Below are positions 45,801 to 56,214 of a DNA stretch of 64,000 bases, piece after piece. The DNA is from Amphibalanus amphitrite (taxonomy: Eukaryota > Arthropoda > Thecostraca > Balanomorpha > Balanidae). The notes beneath the pieces were generated by a model. The model was given only the letters and a program-made list of their open reading frames with translations. It was not told the origin of the DNA and did no database searches. Numbering within the stretch: the first letter of the stretch is position 1; each line of letters starts with the position of its first letter. The translations under genes were made by a program, and so were the position numbers. The DNA lies in NCBI RefSeq assembly GCF_019059575.1, contig NW_024882902.1, positions 1-64,000 on the forward strand, written 5' to 3'.

Positions 45801-46622
45801 CATAAAGGGAAAGCTACTGACTTACTACCAGAGGGGTGTTCACGGGCACCGCACACTGCTGCGTGCGGTGCGTCCAGCAGGTGAGGGGGTAGGGGATAGG
45901 TAGGCGGTTCTGACGTCATGGCTGCGTGCGGTGGAAGGTCCGCTGTGGCCCGTCCCAACCGGCCACAGCGATCGATGTGTGTGGTGACGGAAGGCTGACG
46001 TAGGGACGCAGTGGGAGGAGCTTCGCGGCTGTGTGCGGTCCGACTGCACAAAGGGCCCGTGAAAAGCCCTCAGGCTGAAAAGCACCTACCTAATAAATTA
46101 AACAAACAAATATGACACTCACAGTTTGATCGTCTGTTTGACTCGTCCTGGTGCCACCTTGATTGCTGAAATCTGCAGCATGACCTTCATGTCCTCATGG
46201 TTAAGAAGTTCCTCTTTCTTCAGCTTTTTCTTACACAGAAGCAGTGCTTTAATGCCCGCTTTCACCTGGCAAATAGGGAACAAGGATAGGCAGTAGTTTG
46301 GGGCTACTCCTATACCCCTTGTTAGACAAATATTTGAGTCATCAAAAACAGTGACTGAACACACCCTGGCCAATGTGGGATGGTGCAGACTTGTCAACCT
46401 GAAAAGCTTTGGTGCGGAAAGTTGACTCCGCTGCCATGCTTCAGTTAGGGTACAGACGACCTTGGCATCAAATTAAAGTTAGGCAGGCATTAAATCGGGG
46501 ATAAGAAAACGCAGGAGGTATAGCTACTTCACATAAGATCACTCAAGCTAATACAAATCTTTAAGAACTCCTCTAACGTGATGGCAATAGCTCACCTGTT
46601 CCTCCATATTGCTGTTGCCCAT
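36898..46622 (-). CDS. RSL1D1: Ribosomal L1 domain-containing protein 1 (nucleolar), eight exons
   Basis: Exons in transcript order: 46596-46622, 46123-46265, 42612-42792, 42068-42216, 41473-41584, 39210-39366, 38600-38758, 36898-37433. All introns are GT-AG and all phases agree; the sum is 1464 nt, 487 residues plus stop, close to the 490 of human RSL1D1. The ribosomal L1 fold spans exons 2-6: VCLFVKDLKRG, LRQLKAEYNMYEARRKLC, DSYDVFLSD, LLPTLLGKHF, then IRSLHLKLGKSPAIPIFVSD, all matching the family. Exon 8 adds acidic stretches (DEEESDVEDVEE, DEDSEGENSSDEED) and a Lys-rich tail typical of nucleolar targeting. The family is nucleolar and linked to ribosome assembly and, in mammals, to senescence control. 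The start ATGGGCAACAGC encodes only nine residues in exon 1. Introns 2, 5 and 7 carry transposons. Confidence 0.93.
38081..38473. mobile_element. Inverted-repeat MITE in RSL1D1 intron 7
   Basis: About 50-bp terminal inverted repeats: GGTACAACCCTCTGCAAACT then GCGTGGTAGGTA on the left, complemented by TACCTACCACGCAGTCTGCT then GAGGGCTGTACC on the right. About 393 bp, non-coding, no clear target duplication; family unassigned. Confidence 0.7.
39405..39560. repeat. Short irregular repeats (AGAAATTAGTGA)
   Basis: Five or six variants of (AG)AAATTAGTGA, with GAGG-rich filler, in RSL1D1 intron 5. Confidence 0.6.
39798..41099 (+). mobile_element. Degenerate Tc1/mariner transposon with transposase remnant
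   Basis: TA-flanked inverted ends ACAGGGTGGGGCAGAAAGAT and the complementary end near 41070-41097, 1.3 kb as for a whole mariner. The plus strand at 40350-40800 encodes transposase pieces: FFWSNDNMLMLEP, VLVWAAVASDGSKG, FIKEAV, then FVQDGAPPQTANIAQ and SSPDLNPMDFAIW, which match the catalytic core of the family. At least one in-frame stop (after TANIAQP) and frame changes show it is dead. It lies in RSL1D1 intron 5. Confidence 0.88.
43340..43640 (-). mobile_element. tRNA-derived SINE (probable)
   Basis: On the minus strand the head reads as a degenerate tRNA: a TAGCTCAGTTGG A-box, GGTAGAGCATTGGACTCCCGG, and B-box GGGTTCGAGAC at spacing normal for a pol III promoter. Anticodon and T stems do not pair properly, so it is not a working tRNA gene. 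It interrupts the MITE around it. Confidence 0.55.
43832..45240. mobile_element. Inverted-repeat DNA element, unknown family
   Basis: Terminal inverted repeats of about 40 bp: CTATAGTCTGTTTTTCGTAT at 43836 and its complement ending at about 45239. About 1.4 kb of AT-rich filler without a transposase ORF. Inserted in the I-c copy. Confidence 0.7.
45833..46069. mobile_element. MITE with GGGTGTTCACGGGC ends (hAT-like?)
   Basis: Imperfect terminal inverted repeats AGGGGTGTTCACGGGCACCGC and the complement of GGGCCCGTGAAAAGCCCT. About 237 bp, internal inverted GTGCGGT words, no coding. The AGGG..TTCACGGGC end is hAT-like, but no clean 8-bp duplication was found. Near RSL1D1 exon 2, in intron 2. 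Confidence 0.5.
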
Positions 46623-48463
46623 CGTCGAACAAAATTATAAACGTTCTTGAAATCCTCTTTCAGGAACCAATGATAAGGTGGTCTATTGCTGAAATAGTGC
46701 CTAAAATTTACAAATACAGACGATACCCACAACACAAGTCAAATCAAAATGCAACACAAATGCTATCAAAAACACGTGTACAGCATGCGACTTTCCTGTG
46801 TTCATGTGCGCCTGCTTATCCCGCTCCTGTTGATGATGCACCAAATCCAGCATGTGTCAAAATATTGCGTGAGCAGAAAAAGTACTTGAGTAGAATTGTG
46901 AACACGACATTACGACATAGTGATTGTAAATGGTGCGCTGTTTTTGGCTCAACATAGGAAAGAAACTGCAACTAAATGTTTTTATTATCGATTCGTTGGT
47001 ATAAGTAGGTGATTGTTATTTATGTTTCACAGCAATAAGCCAAAGCAAGGTAAAAAATGTGTCAATTGTACACTTAATATTTCTTCGTTTTAATGATCTC
47101 GCATGCAAGGCAAATTACTTTGTGGTATATGACAATGTATAAGATTGACGATAACGAAATAAATGTCAGCACCGCGTGGGCCCCTGACCTTGCATGAAAT
47201 TTTGAAGTCTTCCGAGTTCCTTGTGGCCTAATGGATTGGGCGTTCGTCTCGTGCCTAACCCAGTGGCAGCGACTCGCGAGGTCGCGGCTGGAGGATCTAA
47301 CGTCATTTGGCTCTCGTTTCTACATATTCAGCCAGCTGGCAACATAGACGGCGGAACGGGGAGGACACCTGGACACCGTGCCCCCTTTGATTTTGGCATT
47401 GAACATTAGCCCTATTGGCGTTGCATGGAAAGAAATGGGACCAAAAGTCGGCAGTGTTGTCGTGCTGCGCTGTGGGTAGCGCGTGGCTGGACGGACGGTC
47501 TGTGACAATCTATTGATCTGTGGCTGATCTATTAGAGTGTCCGTCCGAGAGCCGTACGACGGCTGACAGAGCCTGGGGGTCGCGAACTGGTGTGGTAACC
47601 GTTACGCCCACCTGGGGACGCCCGAGTCGGTACGGCACTTGCGGTGTCGTAACCGGATCGGCGGGAACCAGCAGAACGCTGTTGGACCGGCGGTGAAAGT
47701 CGGAACCGAGCACTCGCCCACCAGTGGGCGTCTGGTCGAGCAGGTCTACCCGCTAAGGCAGCCTGAGCACGAACCAGTGGCAGGGTCCGATCAATGACCG
47801 TGGTCCGACCAGGGTGTCAGCGCAATGGCCAGTCAGAGGCGTCTTTAAGGGCGCAGAAGCCCACCTCGGTCGACTGTGGCCGGTGCAACCTAGTCAGGTC
47901 GTTTGTGTGAATCTCCGTGTTCTTCCCTCGCCTCAGAGTAGCCGCTCTTCTCCAAATGCCCGAGCCGTTTTCTATGTGTATTTGTCTTGTAGCGAACAGC
48001 AGAGTCGAGAAACGAATTGACAATGTCGCCGAAAGCCGCGGTCATATGCTGGCCGTCCCTAGTACTACCAATATGCCCGCAGGCGCGGCGAGAGACAAGC
48101 TCAACGTATGAGTCACCGTCCGGCTGCCGGGAGAGCCCCTACCGCGACCTTTGTCCACAGTCATGACGTCACGACAATGGGCTCCTAAACGTACGGGCAG
48201 CGGCCGCCTCAGGGGTGCCGCCGTGACCTTTGCACGACACGTTCTATAGCGTATGGCACAGCGGTTACTAGGAAGGTTGAGGCCAGCGGCAGGCCGGTTT
48301 ACAAATAACAAACATGACGCGCAATTGACAACAGGTAACAGATTGATTAATAAGGCGGTGACAATATAAATAAAAATGACAACATGAAATGACAAATCGC
48401 ATAGATGACAAATCGCATAGATGACAAATCGCATAGATGATCCCTACAGTGTCCCCCCCTTAA
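46623..48463. other. Upstream flank of RSL1D1; no gene recognised
   Basis: AT-rich to about 47180, then GC-richer. The segment at 47222-47300 (TGGCCTAATGGAT.GGGCGTTCGTCTCG, then CGCGAGGTCGCGGCTGGAGG) looks like a decayed tRNA-Arg-like SINE head. A 17-bp motif (GACAAATCGCATAGAT) is repeated three times at 48389-48437. Confidence 0.4.
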
Positions 48464-48930
48464 AGGGACCCTCCCACCTTCAAAAAAGTTAATGAATTGG
48501 CACGAAAGTGATGTCGCTTGGTTCAGAAAGAGCGAAAACGAATATCTACCAAATTTCATTGAAAAATATTCACCGGTTTTCAAGATATTAGACTTTTACT
48601 TTTGTTTACTTTTTGGGATCTCCGCTGTTCCTAGCGACTTTATTTGAAAGTGCGGCATTTGTTGCGCGCAAAGCAGCATATACCACCGCGTGCTACCAAA
48701 CGTTTTAGTAAAAGATTTAAAAATCATTAGATCTCCGCTGACGTCACAAATTCTAAGGGGGCATACCAATGCACTAGCCCCTTAGAATCCGAAAACTGCA
48801 AGTTTGAAATTCCATATCTCCGAATTAAAGCATTTGTCGATGTTGTGAGTGCCCAAACCGGTATTTGCAGGCCATGGCCACCAATTTGGCTATCTCAACT
48901 CAAAACTAATGTTAAGGTGGGAGTGTCCCT
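48464..48930. mobile_element. TTAA-flanked MITE with AGGGACCCTCCCACCTT ends
   Basis: TTAA at 48460-48463 and 48931-48934 flank inverted ends AGGGACCCTCCCACCTT / AAGGTGGGAGTGTCCCT. 467 bp, non-coding. The TTAA target duplication again suggests piggyBac-type mobilisation. A broken left end of the same family lies at 55411-55470. Confidence 0.85.
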
Positions 48931-48934
48931 TTAA

Positions 48935-50665
48935 TTGAAGGTGTTCCGCCGCTACTGGCTGGCAATTGGCGATATGCTAGACCTAGGCCTGGCCTGGCCA
49001 TACGCATAGCCCGCTAGACCTGGGAGGACCGTTTCGCCCTCTATACCTATACATGCGGCGCGGTGCGTCAAACTTTTGAAAAATTATCACCAGTGAACCG
49101 GTCGTGGTCATGGTCGGTTGAAGGACAGAGAAATCCTCCGTGGCTCCACGAGCAACCAACACTGCCTAGCGAAGCACCAGAGCCCATAACTAATTTAGAC
49201 TTAGGTAATTTATATATAAAAACTGCTAATCTCAAGATGTCTCCAGCGTAAGAACATCGATTTAAGAACACAAAATTACTTGGTCGATATCTGAAATGAA
49301 TAGTTAAACATCGCAGCTCTCGTCTCACTCTGACCAAGGTAGCCGGCCATATTCACAGTAGGTAAATAAGAAGTAGGTAGGTACCTGATACCAACAAATT
49401 AAGTCAGCGTTTAGGTCACCTAACCGTGACGGTGACTATATATAGTATATAGAACGAATGACTAATGAGAGCAATTAATTTAATTTAAAGTTCTAATTCC
49501 GTTTCATCTTATTCCGTTCTGATATGATTTGTGTCAGAATTCATGTTAGAAAGCTGCCACACCATAACTTTTACGTTATTGAAATATAGACAATACCCGG
49601 ACTCCGCATTACGTAGGTACAGTGACGTGGTCCATTGTCAGTCATCTATCTATCTGTGCGCGTGATTATCCATCAGTCAATTGAGTTTCTTCTTCTTAGT
49701 TCAACTGAACGTCTACTCAAAGCATAAGTACGCGCACATACGTATGCATAGGATAAGTGTACTGTACATATTCAACCAAGGCAATAACTAATTGCTCATG
49801 ATATTTACACACTGGGCAATATTACACTCACGTATGAAGAATGGATTTATACACCAGTAAGTGGTAATTTTCAATCAACCGTCAACCACTTACCTATGTA
49901 AGTAGCTGCATAGCGCATACATACAGTATACAGTTTACAGCCAATAAGTGCAGCGGACACATTTGCATTTTGCAATGTGCATTTGTTAAAAAAAAATCAC
50001 ATATTGATAGACTCACCCAAGGCTATATAAACTGACCACAAACATAATGGGAGAATCAGAACACTTCGTGATATGGCACAGTGTCACTGAGGGTCATATT
50101 GAAATCAAACGTATTTACCTCAATATCGGTCACATAGGCATGATCGTCGACTAAACGACGTCACAATTTTCGGATCGATGTGAAAATGACATGAATGCAT
50201 CAGTCAGTAAACGGTACAAAGGCAATGCGTTGGTTCAAAACATGCAATGCATCTGTATGCATTACTCATTTCACCATCGTCGCTTATTTTAGCAACCTCC
50301 TCAGTCGAACAACGTCGAACAAATAATCGGACAGTACCAAAATGAGACCGAATTGAGTAATCATCGATCACTTTATCTTTCCATCGGACGCCAGAATTAC
50401 ACTTATCTACGCCATGTCGACGTGCACCGCACACGATTTACATTTGTGTTAAGTCGAGGACGGAAAATGCCATTTCTCGAAATACCCTCATAATGCCCGC
50501 CTTGGCAGTCGACACCGCTTACCGTCTTCGTAAAAGCACCGAGTAAACCAAAATAGTGACTGGTGAGACATTAGCTGACATCAAATCTCGCGACAAGCAT
50601 GTAAGTCATGCCAGTCTCTCTCGCAATGCCCAAGGCCACTTTTCTGGATCCACCAGTGTCTAGTT
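48935..50665. other. Intergenic region between two minus-strand genes
   Basis: No supported gene. AT-rich with many short GTAGGTA/TACCTAC words, probably the 3' flank of the RING gene and distal RSL1D1 upstream DNA. Confidence 0.4.
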
Positions 50666-52179
50666 CTACACGTGAAAGATTTCGAGACCCTGAGTAATTT
50701 CTGCCAGCTGAGAAATTACTGACGATCCCACCGCCGTTGTAATGAGCTGACGGCAGAGAGGACAGCTGTCTGGGAGTACCGCAGATCGTCGGTTCGACTC
50801 GATACAGTCCCCGCAGAACGTGTGACCGCAGCCGAGTGTCACCGGTGCCGTGAACACTCCCAGACAGATGCTGCACTCGAGACACTCGCGCTGCCGGGCC
50901 ACTCCTGCGCAGAGGTTCTCCAGACGGGCGCGGCACGAGTCGAGGGCCTGCTGCTGCTCTTCCAGCTGGTGCTGAGTGCTGACCTCCATCAGCAGCAGCT
51001 GCTCGTGCTGTTCGCGGCTGGTCACAGTGACCTGCTCCAGCTGAGAGGTCAGCAGCTCGACCTGTACTCGCTGCTGACCGATCGTCATCTGATCGTCGCC
51101 GTGCCGACTTTCCAGCAATTCAATACGGGTAGACATGTTGGATATCTTATCGGAGTAGCGTTTGCCAAGGGTTTCTAGTATAGAATGCAGTGATGCTCTC
51201 TCCAGTTCGTCTTTTTTAAGACGGGCTTCTAGCGCAGATGTTTCAGCGACAAGCTTTTGGACTTGATTTGCGTATTGATCGTTAGCATCGAGAAGGCTCT
51301 TTACTATTTCCATACTATCTGAGTAATCATTTCTGAGTTTCTCAAACTGCTTGTCTCCAGCCATGTCACTGCCGTGCCCTTTGGAATGTACTTCTTCTGG
51401 AGCATCACGATCTGGGGCTAAACAGCCTTGCCTTTGTGTTTTTGTTTCGCACTCGTTCACGTTCCTTTCGACTGAGTGGTCGGAGGCTTTTGGGCTTGAT
51501 TCGTCAAGTTCAGATTCAGTTTTCTTCCCAATTCCTAATAAAGCATCCAATGCGTCCAAATCCTTGTTGATAGAATCGCGGACGAGGTCAGCTTTAGTTT
51601 TCTGCGGGCGTTCCTTCGGCCTGGCTCCCCCACTCGGTGTGGACTGTGCACGAAGACCTCCTTCGCCTTGGTTGTCCAGGTTCGGCGCATTTTCTTGATA
51701 ACTACCGTGCCATACGCCCGAGTTCCCATGGATTTCCTGAGTGTCACTTTCTGCGTCCCTGCGTCGGCGGTCGGCTCGTCTCTGATGCGCCGTTATTTGA
51801 CTATTGTAAGGTGACAATCTGGCTCCGTGTAGAGAAGTAGCTGTAAAAAATTAAAAGTGGAAATTAAATCAAACCTTATGTTAAATCCCAGATCCCATAC
51901 AAATCACTTATGCAATATACACATGCCACTGTATTTTGTAGAACTTTTTAGGGTATCTTATTCTTCTATCTTTTCTACCTTCTCACAATTGTCTATTAAA
52001 ATCAGGCGTAGCACCGTTTAGGATATTGTGGAATATTTAAATCTAAAAAATGACCACCCACTGTTCAGCACGAAACTGTGTTCGCAAATTAGCTTACCTC
52101 TGGTCTTGAAGAGAACGTTCGGGTTACGCTGAAGGTGTGCTAGCTCCTCCCCAACAGAATCCTCGGGCAGAAAAATTGT
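50666..52179 (-). CDS. Coiled-coil RING-finger protein, probable E3 ubiquitin ligase (3' exons)
   Basis: Two exons are supported: 52098-52179 (27 codons plus one base, TIFLPEDSVGEEL...) and 50666-51840, joined by a phase-1 GT-AG intron. The last exon starts mid-codon after TTTTTTACAG, so the TTG at 51817 is not the start. The product continues as an acidic, charged low-complexity stretch, then a long predicted coiled coil rich in Leu, Gln and Glu, then a C-terminal C3HC4 RING: CSIC, 11 residues, CGHTFCGDC, 13 residues, CPLC. RINGs of this type recruit E2 enzymes to ubiquitinate partners; substrate unknown. The 5' end is not resolved: the 52179 exon begins in phase 0, matching a candidate exon at 59495-59592. 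RNF8-like architecture was considered but no FHA domain is visible. Confidence 0.8.
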
Positions 52180-52225
52180 CTGAAAGTCAAGGATAATAAA
52201 GCCGTCAGTTGAAGGCACTGCTGGT

Positions 52226-53426
52226 TTAACCCGCGCCCTGCTGGGGGGGGTGTTTGAACACCCCCCCCCCCCCTGTGGTTTTTCGCGAATATCTCAAAAA
52301 CGGCGGCGCGGAGCGCCGCCGTTTTTGGTACACCTTATCATACATCAATTCTACAAATGTTGTGAAAATTTCAGACCAAGGTCATTCAAGGTCAGGTCAC
52401 CAGGTCACTTGAAGTGACCTCACCTCATAAAAAGTTTCAATGTCTGTCATAGTTACACCGAGTGACCGATCGCTTTGAAACTTTCAGCGATTGCTAAGAG
52501 CAATAGCATGTACAAAATGTATATCTCAGAATTTTGATATCGATGACCTAAGGTCAGGTCAATTTTGCGACCTCCCCATTATAAGTCAATGGGAGAAAAT
52601 TGAAATGCGCCTGTTTTGGACGAAAGACATTATAAACACTCCCAAACACCGAATTACAAGTGGTTTAGACACACTGAACATGAAAATGGTGTCCGTGACC
52701 CTTGTTTATGCCCTGAGGTCATCTTAGGTCACGAATGGTATCTAACAGTTTTTCGCAAATAACTTTTGATAGAGGCATGCTAGAGCGATGAAAACGCCTT
52801 AGATGTGTTCAGCTAGACGATACGGATCGACTGATATGCAACATGACCCTTTCCGGTCAGGTCATGACCTTGACCTAAGGTCAAATTTTCAAGTTGACCT
52901 TTCAAGGTCAAATTATAGCTCATTCGATGCGTCTTGACGAGAGGAACACGATGCCGGTAAAAGTAAGCTCGTACAAGGCTTGGGTCAAAAGTTATTGCAG
53001 AAAAACTGTTTCCGAAAAAATCCGTTATTTTTGCAGTTTTTGCCCCCTGCAGGCAAAACCGTTGACGGTAGGTCAAATCTGAGAGAATTACTCAGAAAGG
53101 GCGTTAATAGGGCTATCGAATGCGCTTTTCCGCGGCGCTGTAGCTCTATTGGTTCCCGAGTTATGCGTTGGCTTCTTGGAAATTTTCGACATTCGACCTG
53201 GAAATCGGCGAAATTTTGCCTTCAATGACCTCTGGTGACCTGACCTTTGACCTGACCAAAAAATTGACCGAAGTGATTTCGTCATTATTTTTGACGCTCT
53301 TTCGAACGCCGCCTTCCGCGTATCGCTACGTGGCCCAGGAGCCGAGTTACAAGGGGGGGTGTTCAAACACCCCCCCCCCCCCAGCAGGGCGTGGAAATCC
53401 AGGACCCCCAGCCGGGCGCGGGTTAA
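52226..53426 (+). mobile_element. TTAA-flanked MITE, subfamily I-a, full copy
   Basis: TTAA at 52226-52229 and 53423-53426, ends TTAACCCGCGCCCTGCTGGG and CCGGGCGCGGGTTAA. G/C hairpins have cores TGTTTGAACA and TGTTCAAACA, exact reverse complements. Next to the left one is a second hairpin GGCGGCGCGGAGCGCCGCC. The interior is packed with TGACCT/AGGTCA: an everted pair TGACCT-TTCA-AGGTCA near 52896 and DR1 at 53241-53253. It is closely similar to 58169-59368. No ORF of note. Confidence 0.95.
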
Positions 53427-53475
53427 TAAACTCAAGTTCATATTCAACGAAAAGTTTCGTCGTGCTGGTCATTTG

Positions 53476-55309
53476 TACAGGGTGAGCCATAAAGATTTAC
53501 CCAAGATTACTTTACTACTCGATTTACCCATCGAAAATTTAGCTTCGTTTCAAGGCGCGCTAACAAACATAGCTATGTGATTCATCTTTTACATACATAT
53601 AACAACGTCATCTCCTAACTAATAAATGTAGTCTGTTTTCTGTATGCTTACATTCTTCTTATGTTACGCGCCCGAGACGCAAGAGCACTATGGCACGCGG
53701 CTGCCGCACCGTCTTTTCACTTATTTTCCTCGATCACCCATGCTATAACAATGCTGCGCCGTATGTCATTTGCGGTGTTTCAGGGATTCGGTAGAGTCGG
53801 GTTTTCAGGATATTTCAGTTTGCGAAGCCCGTGGGGCTGAAGTCGGGGATAAATTGTGCCCAGCATTCTTTAGACCAAGGAGTGTTCAGCAGCCAACACC
53901 CAGTGGTGATTCCTGAATTTCAGGAGCGGCGGATGTGCGTTAACCCGCGCCCCACTGGGGGGGGGGCTATTTATAGCCCCCCTCCCGTTTTTCTGCAATA
54001 ACTTCCAAACCGCTTGACGTATCGACGCCAAACTTTCAGTACCTTCGGCTGCATCAATTTGACACCTTATGTCAAAATTTGAACTTCGTACCTACCATAG
54101 GTCGGCCGGAAATGACGTCAGAGTGACGTCATGTTCGGCCGATTTCGACGCAAAACATTGAACCACGGCAATCGCTCCCAAGAGCTCAGTTTTTAAGCTA
54201 GATCCAATTTCTTTGCATGAGAGGACTCAGAATAGACTGCGCTATCAAACTGCTATCTCGGATTTTCGAAATTTTGAAAATTTCGAAAATTTTAAATAAT
54301 AAAATTCAAAATTTATATTTTTACAATTTTTTCAAAAAGTTTTTGACTTTTCGAAAAAACCGGAATATATGTGATAGAACGCATTATTATGACTACCTCT
54401 AGCAAGTTTTAGCTAAATATCTTCAAAAATGGCCAAGTTATACGCATTATTGCAAAAAATTAATTATTATTAATTTTTCAAATCAATTTTTCAGCACAAA
54501 TTTGACATCGTACGCCAATATAAATAGCACCATCGTGTTCCTGAGCTCAAAATGCATCGAATAGACACCTTTTTTGTTGAAAAATTTTAACTTCAAAATT
54601 TGACCTTTTTTGACCTGAAAGTGACCTGACCTAAGCTAAATTTGACTCAAAATGACCTCGCATGACACAGTCGACATCAAATTCGAAATGTTTGGCCTAA
54701 ATGGACCATAAAACATGTTTCACGTGACCGACGGATGATATAATATTTTCGTGACCTGTGATGACCTGACCTTGACCTGAAAATCAAAGTACAAGTTTGG
54801 TACCCTCAGAGTATCTAGAGCATCTGTTCACGAGTGTGTGAACCAAAAATGAGCCTGATCTGACTTGTAAGACGGCGGCCAGAGCCCAAAACGTGAAGAA
54901 GCCAAAATGCTAATAATTTTAGCTTTGACCTGACCTGTGATGTCATCAGTGACCTCGAGGTCAATAAAATTAGGTTTCGCTCGACAGTTTTTCCGGGGCT
55001 ATCAGACGCCGTTTGAATTTTGACGATCGGCCCAGTAGTTTCGGAGTTAGGAGGGGGGGGCTATGAATAGCCCCCCCCCCCCCCCCCAGTAGGGCGTGTT
55101 ATACGCAGACCCCAGTGGGGCGCGGGTTAAGACGACCTCGCATTTCAGGAGCGTAGCAGAGACAGTGGACGAGCATATACAAAATGAGCTACACTGTCAG
55201 GATTGGAGACAAATTTGCGACATATATGCAAAAGATGGCATACCTACGCCAACCCGTTTGGAAATAAAGTGAATTTATCGATGGGTAAATCTTTATGGCT
55301 CACCCTGTA
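53476..55309. mobile_element. Tc1/mariner-type element split by a MITE
   Basis: TA-flanked inverted ends ACAGGGTGAGCCATAAAGAT / ATCTTTATGGCTCACCCTGT. Without the MITE at 53940-55130 about 640 bp remains. Transposase motifs are not recognisable, so it was already deleted or very old when hit. Confidence 0.8.
53940..55130 (+). mobile_element. TTAA-flanked MITE, subfamily I-b, full copy
   Basis: TTAA at 53940-53943 and 55127-55130, ends TTAACCCGCGCCCCACTGGG and CCCAGTGGGGCGCGGGTTAA. G/C hairpins have cores CTATTTATAG and CTATGAATAG. TGACCT words are concentrated in the right half. Nested in the mariner-type element. Confidence 0.92.
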
Positions 55310-55410
55310 TGTAGGTACTCCAGCACGTGTTGCATAGATAGGTAGTTGTGGCATAGCTACTAAGGATTTATAATACCTAATCAACGTGAGAATGCATGGC
55401 GTATTCCATC

Positions 55411-55470
55411 AAAGGGACCCTCCCACCTTCAAAAAAGTTTATGAATTGGCATGAAAGTGATGTTGCTCGG
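55411..55470 (+). mobile_element. Truncated left end of the AGGGACCCTCCC MITE
   Basis: About 60 bp nearly identical to 48462-48520 (AAAGGGACCCTCCCACCTTC, then GAATTGGCATGAAAGTGATG). It stops where the minisatellite begins. Confidence 0.8.
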
Positions 55471-55483
55471 TAACAGCCTACAG

Positions 55484-55860
55484 GCGTTTGTGTGCATTGC
55501 GGGACAGTCTAATTTCAGGCGCGGGAGTCTCGTATCAGGCGTCTGCAACTTGTAAGCATTGCGGAACAGTCTAGTATTAGGCGTTTGTAGGTATTGCGGG
55601 ACAGTCTAATAACAGGCGTTTGTGTGCATTGCGGGACAGTCTAATTTCAGGCGCTTGTATGGCAGTGCGGGAGTCTAATATCAGGCGTCTGTAAGCATTT
55701 CGGAACAGTCTAACATCAGGCGTTTGTATGTATTGTGGGACAGTCTAATACCAGACGTTTGTAGGTGTTGAGGAACCAGTCTAACACCAGGCGTTTGTAC
55801 GCATAGCGGGAGACGGGACAAACTAATATCGGATGTTTGCACTGTGGAACAGTCTATAAT
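55484..55860. repeat. Minisatellite, about 40-45 bp unit, roughly nine copies
   Basis: Units of the form AGGCGTTTGTGTGCATTGCG then GGACAGTCTAAT.(T/A)C, diverged by substitutions and small length changes. Directly adjoins the truncated MITE. Confidence 0.92.
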
Positions 55861-56214
55861 TATCTATCCCCAGTCGCCGTGTAAACTTGCATTGGCCGAA
55901 ACTAAAACTACTTGCTCTAGTCGACTGTCGATTGGCGGTGATGTGCTTACAAATAAAGGTATAATGACTTCGCTGTCTATCCTGTCTCGCTCGTTTATTA
56001 CACTAGGTGACTTGAACAAACTCGCACCATTCAAAAGTACGAACATATCCTACCTCATAATTGGAGACACCAGCCGCAGGCATGTATAACGATGACGTCA
56101 GACTGTACGGTGACAGTGGTGACGTCATATACGGGTCGAATGGTGGTGTGCCAACATCGCCAGCGCCGTCCTCCAGACTGAATTTCTGTGAACAAAGTCG
56201 AGCAAGTTACTTCA

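Noticed and set aside
47222-47300. Possible tRNA-Arg gene
   Set aside because: GGCCTAATGGAT is tRNA-like but the rest does not fold as a cloverleaf and lacks a proper B-box.
55484-55860. CRISPR-like spaced repeats
   Set aside because: Units are contiguous diverged tandem repeats without unique spacers, in a eukaryotic genome.
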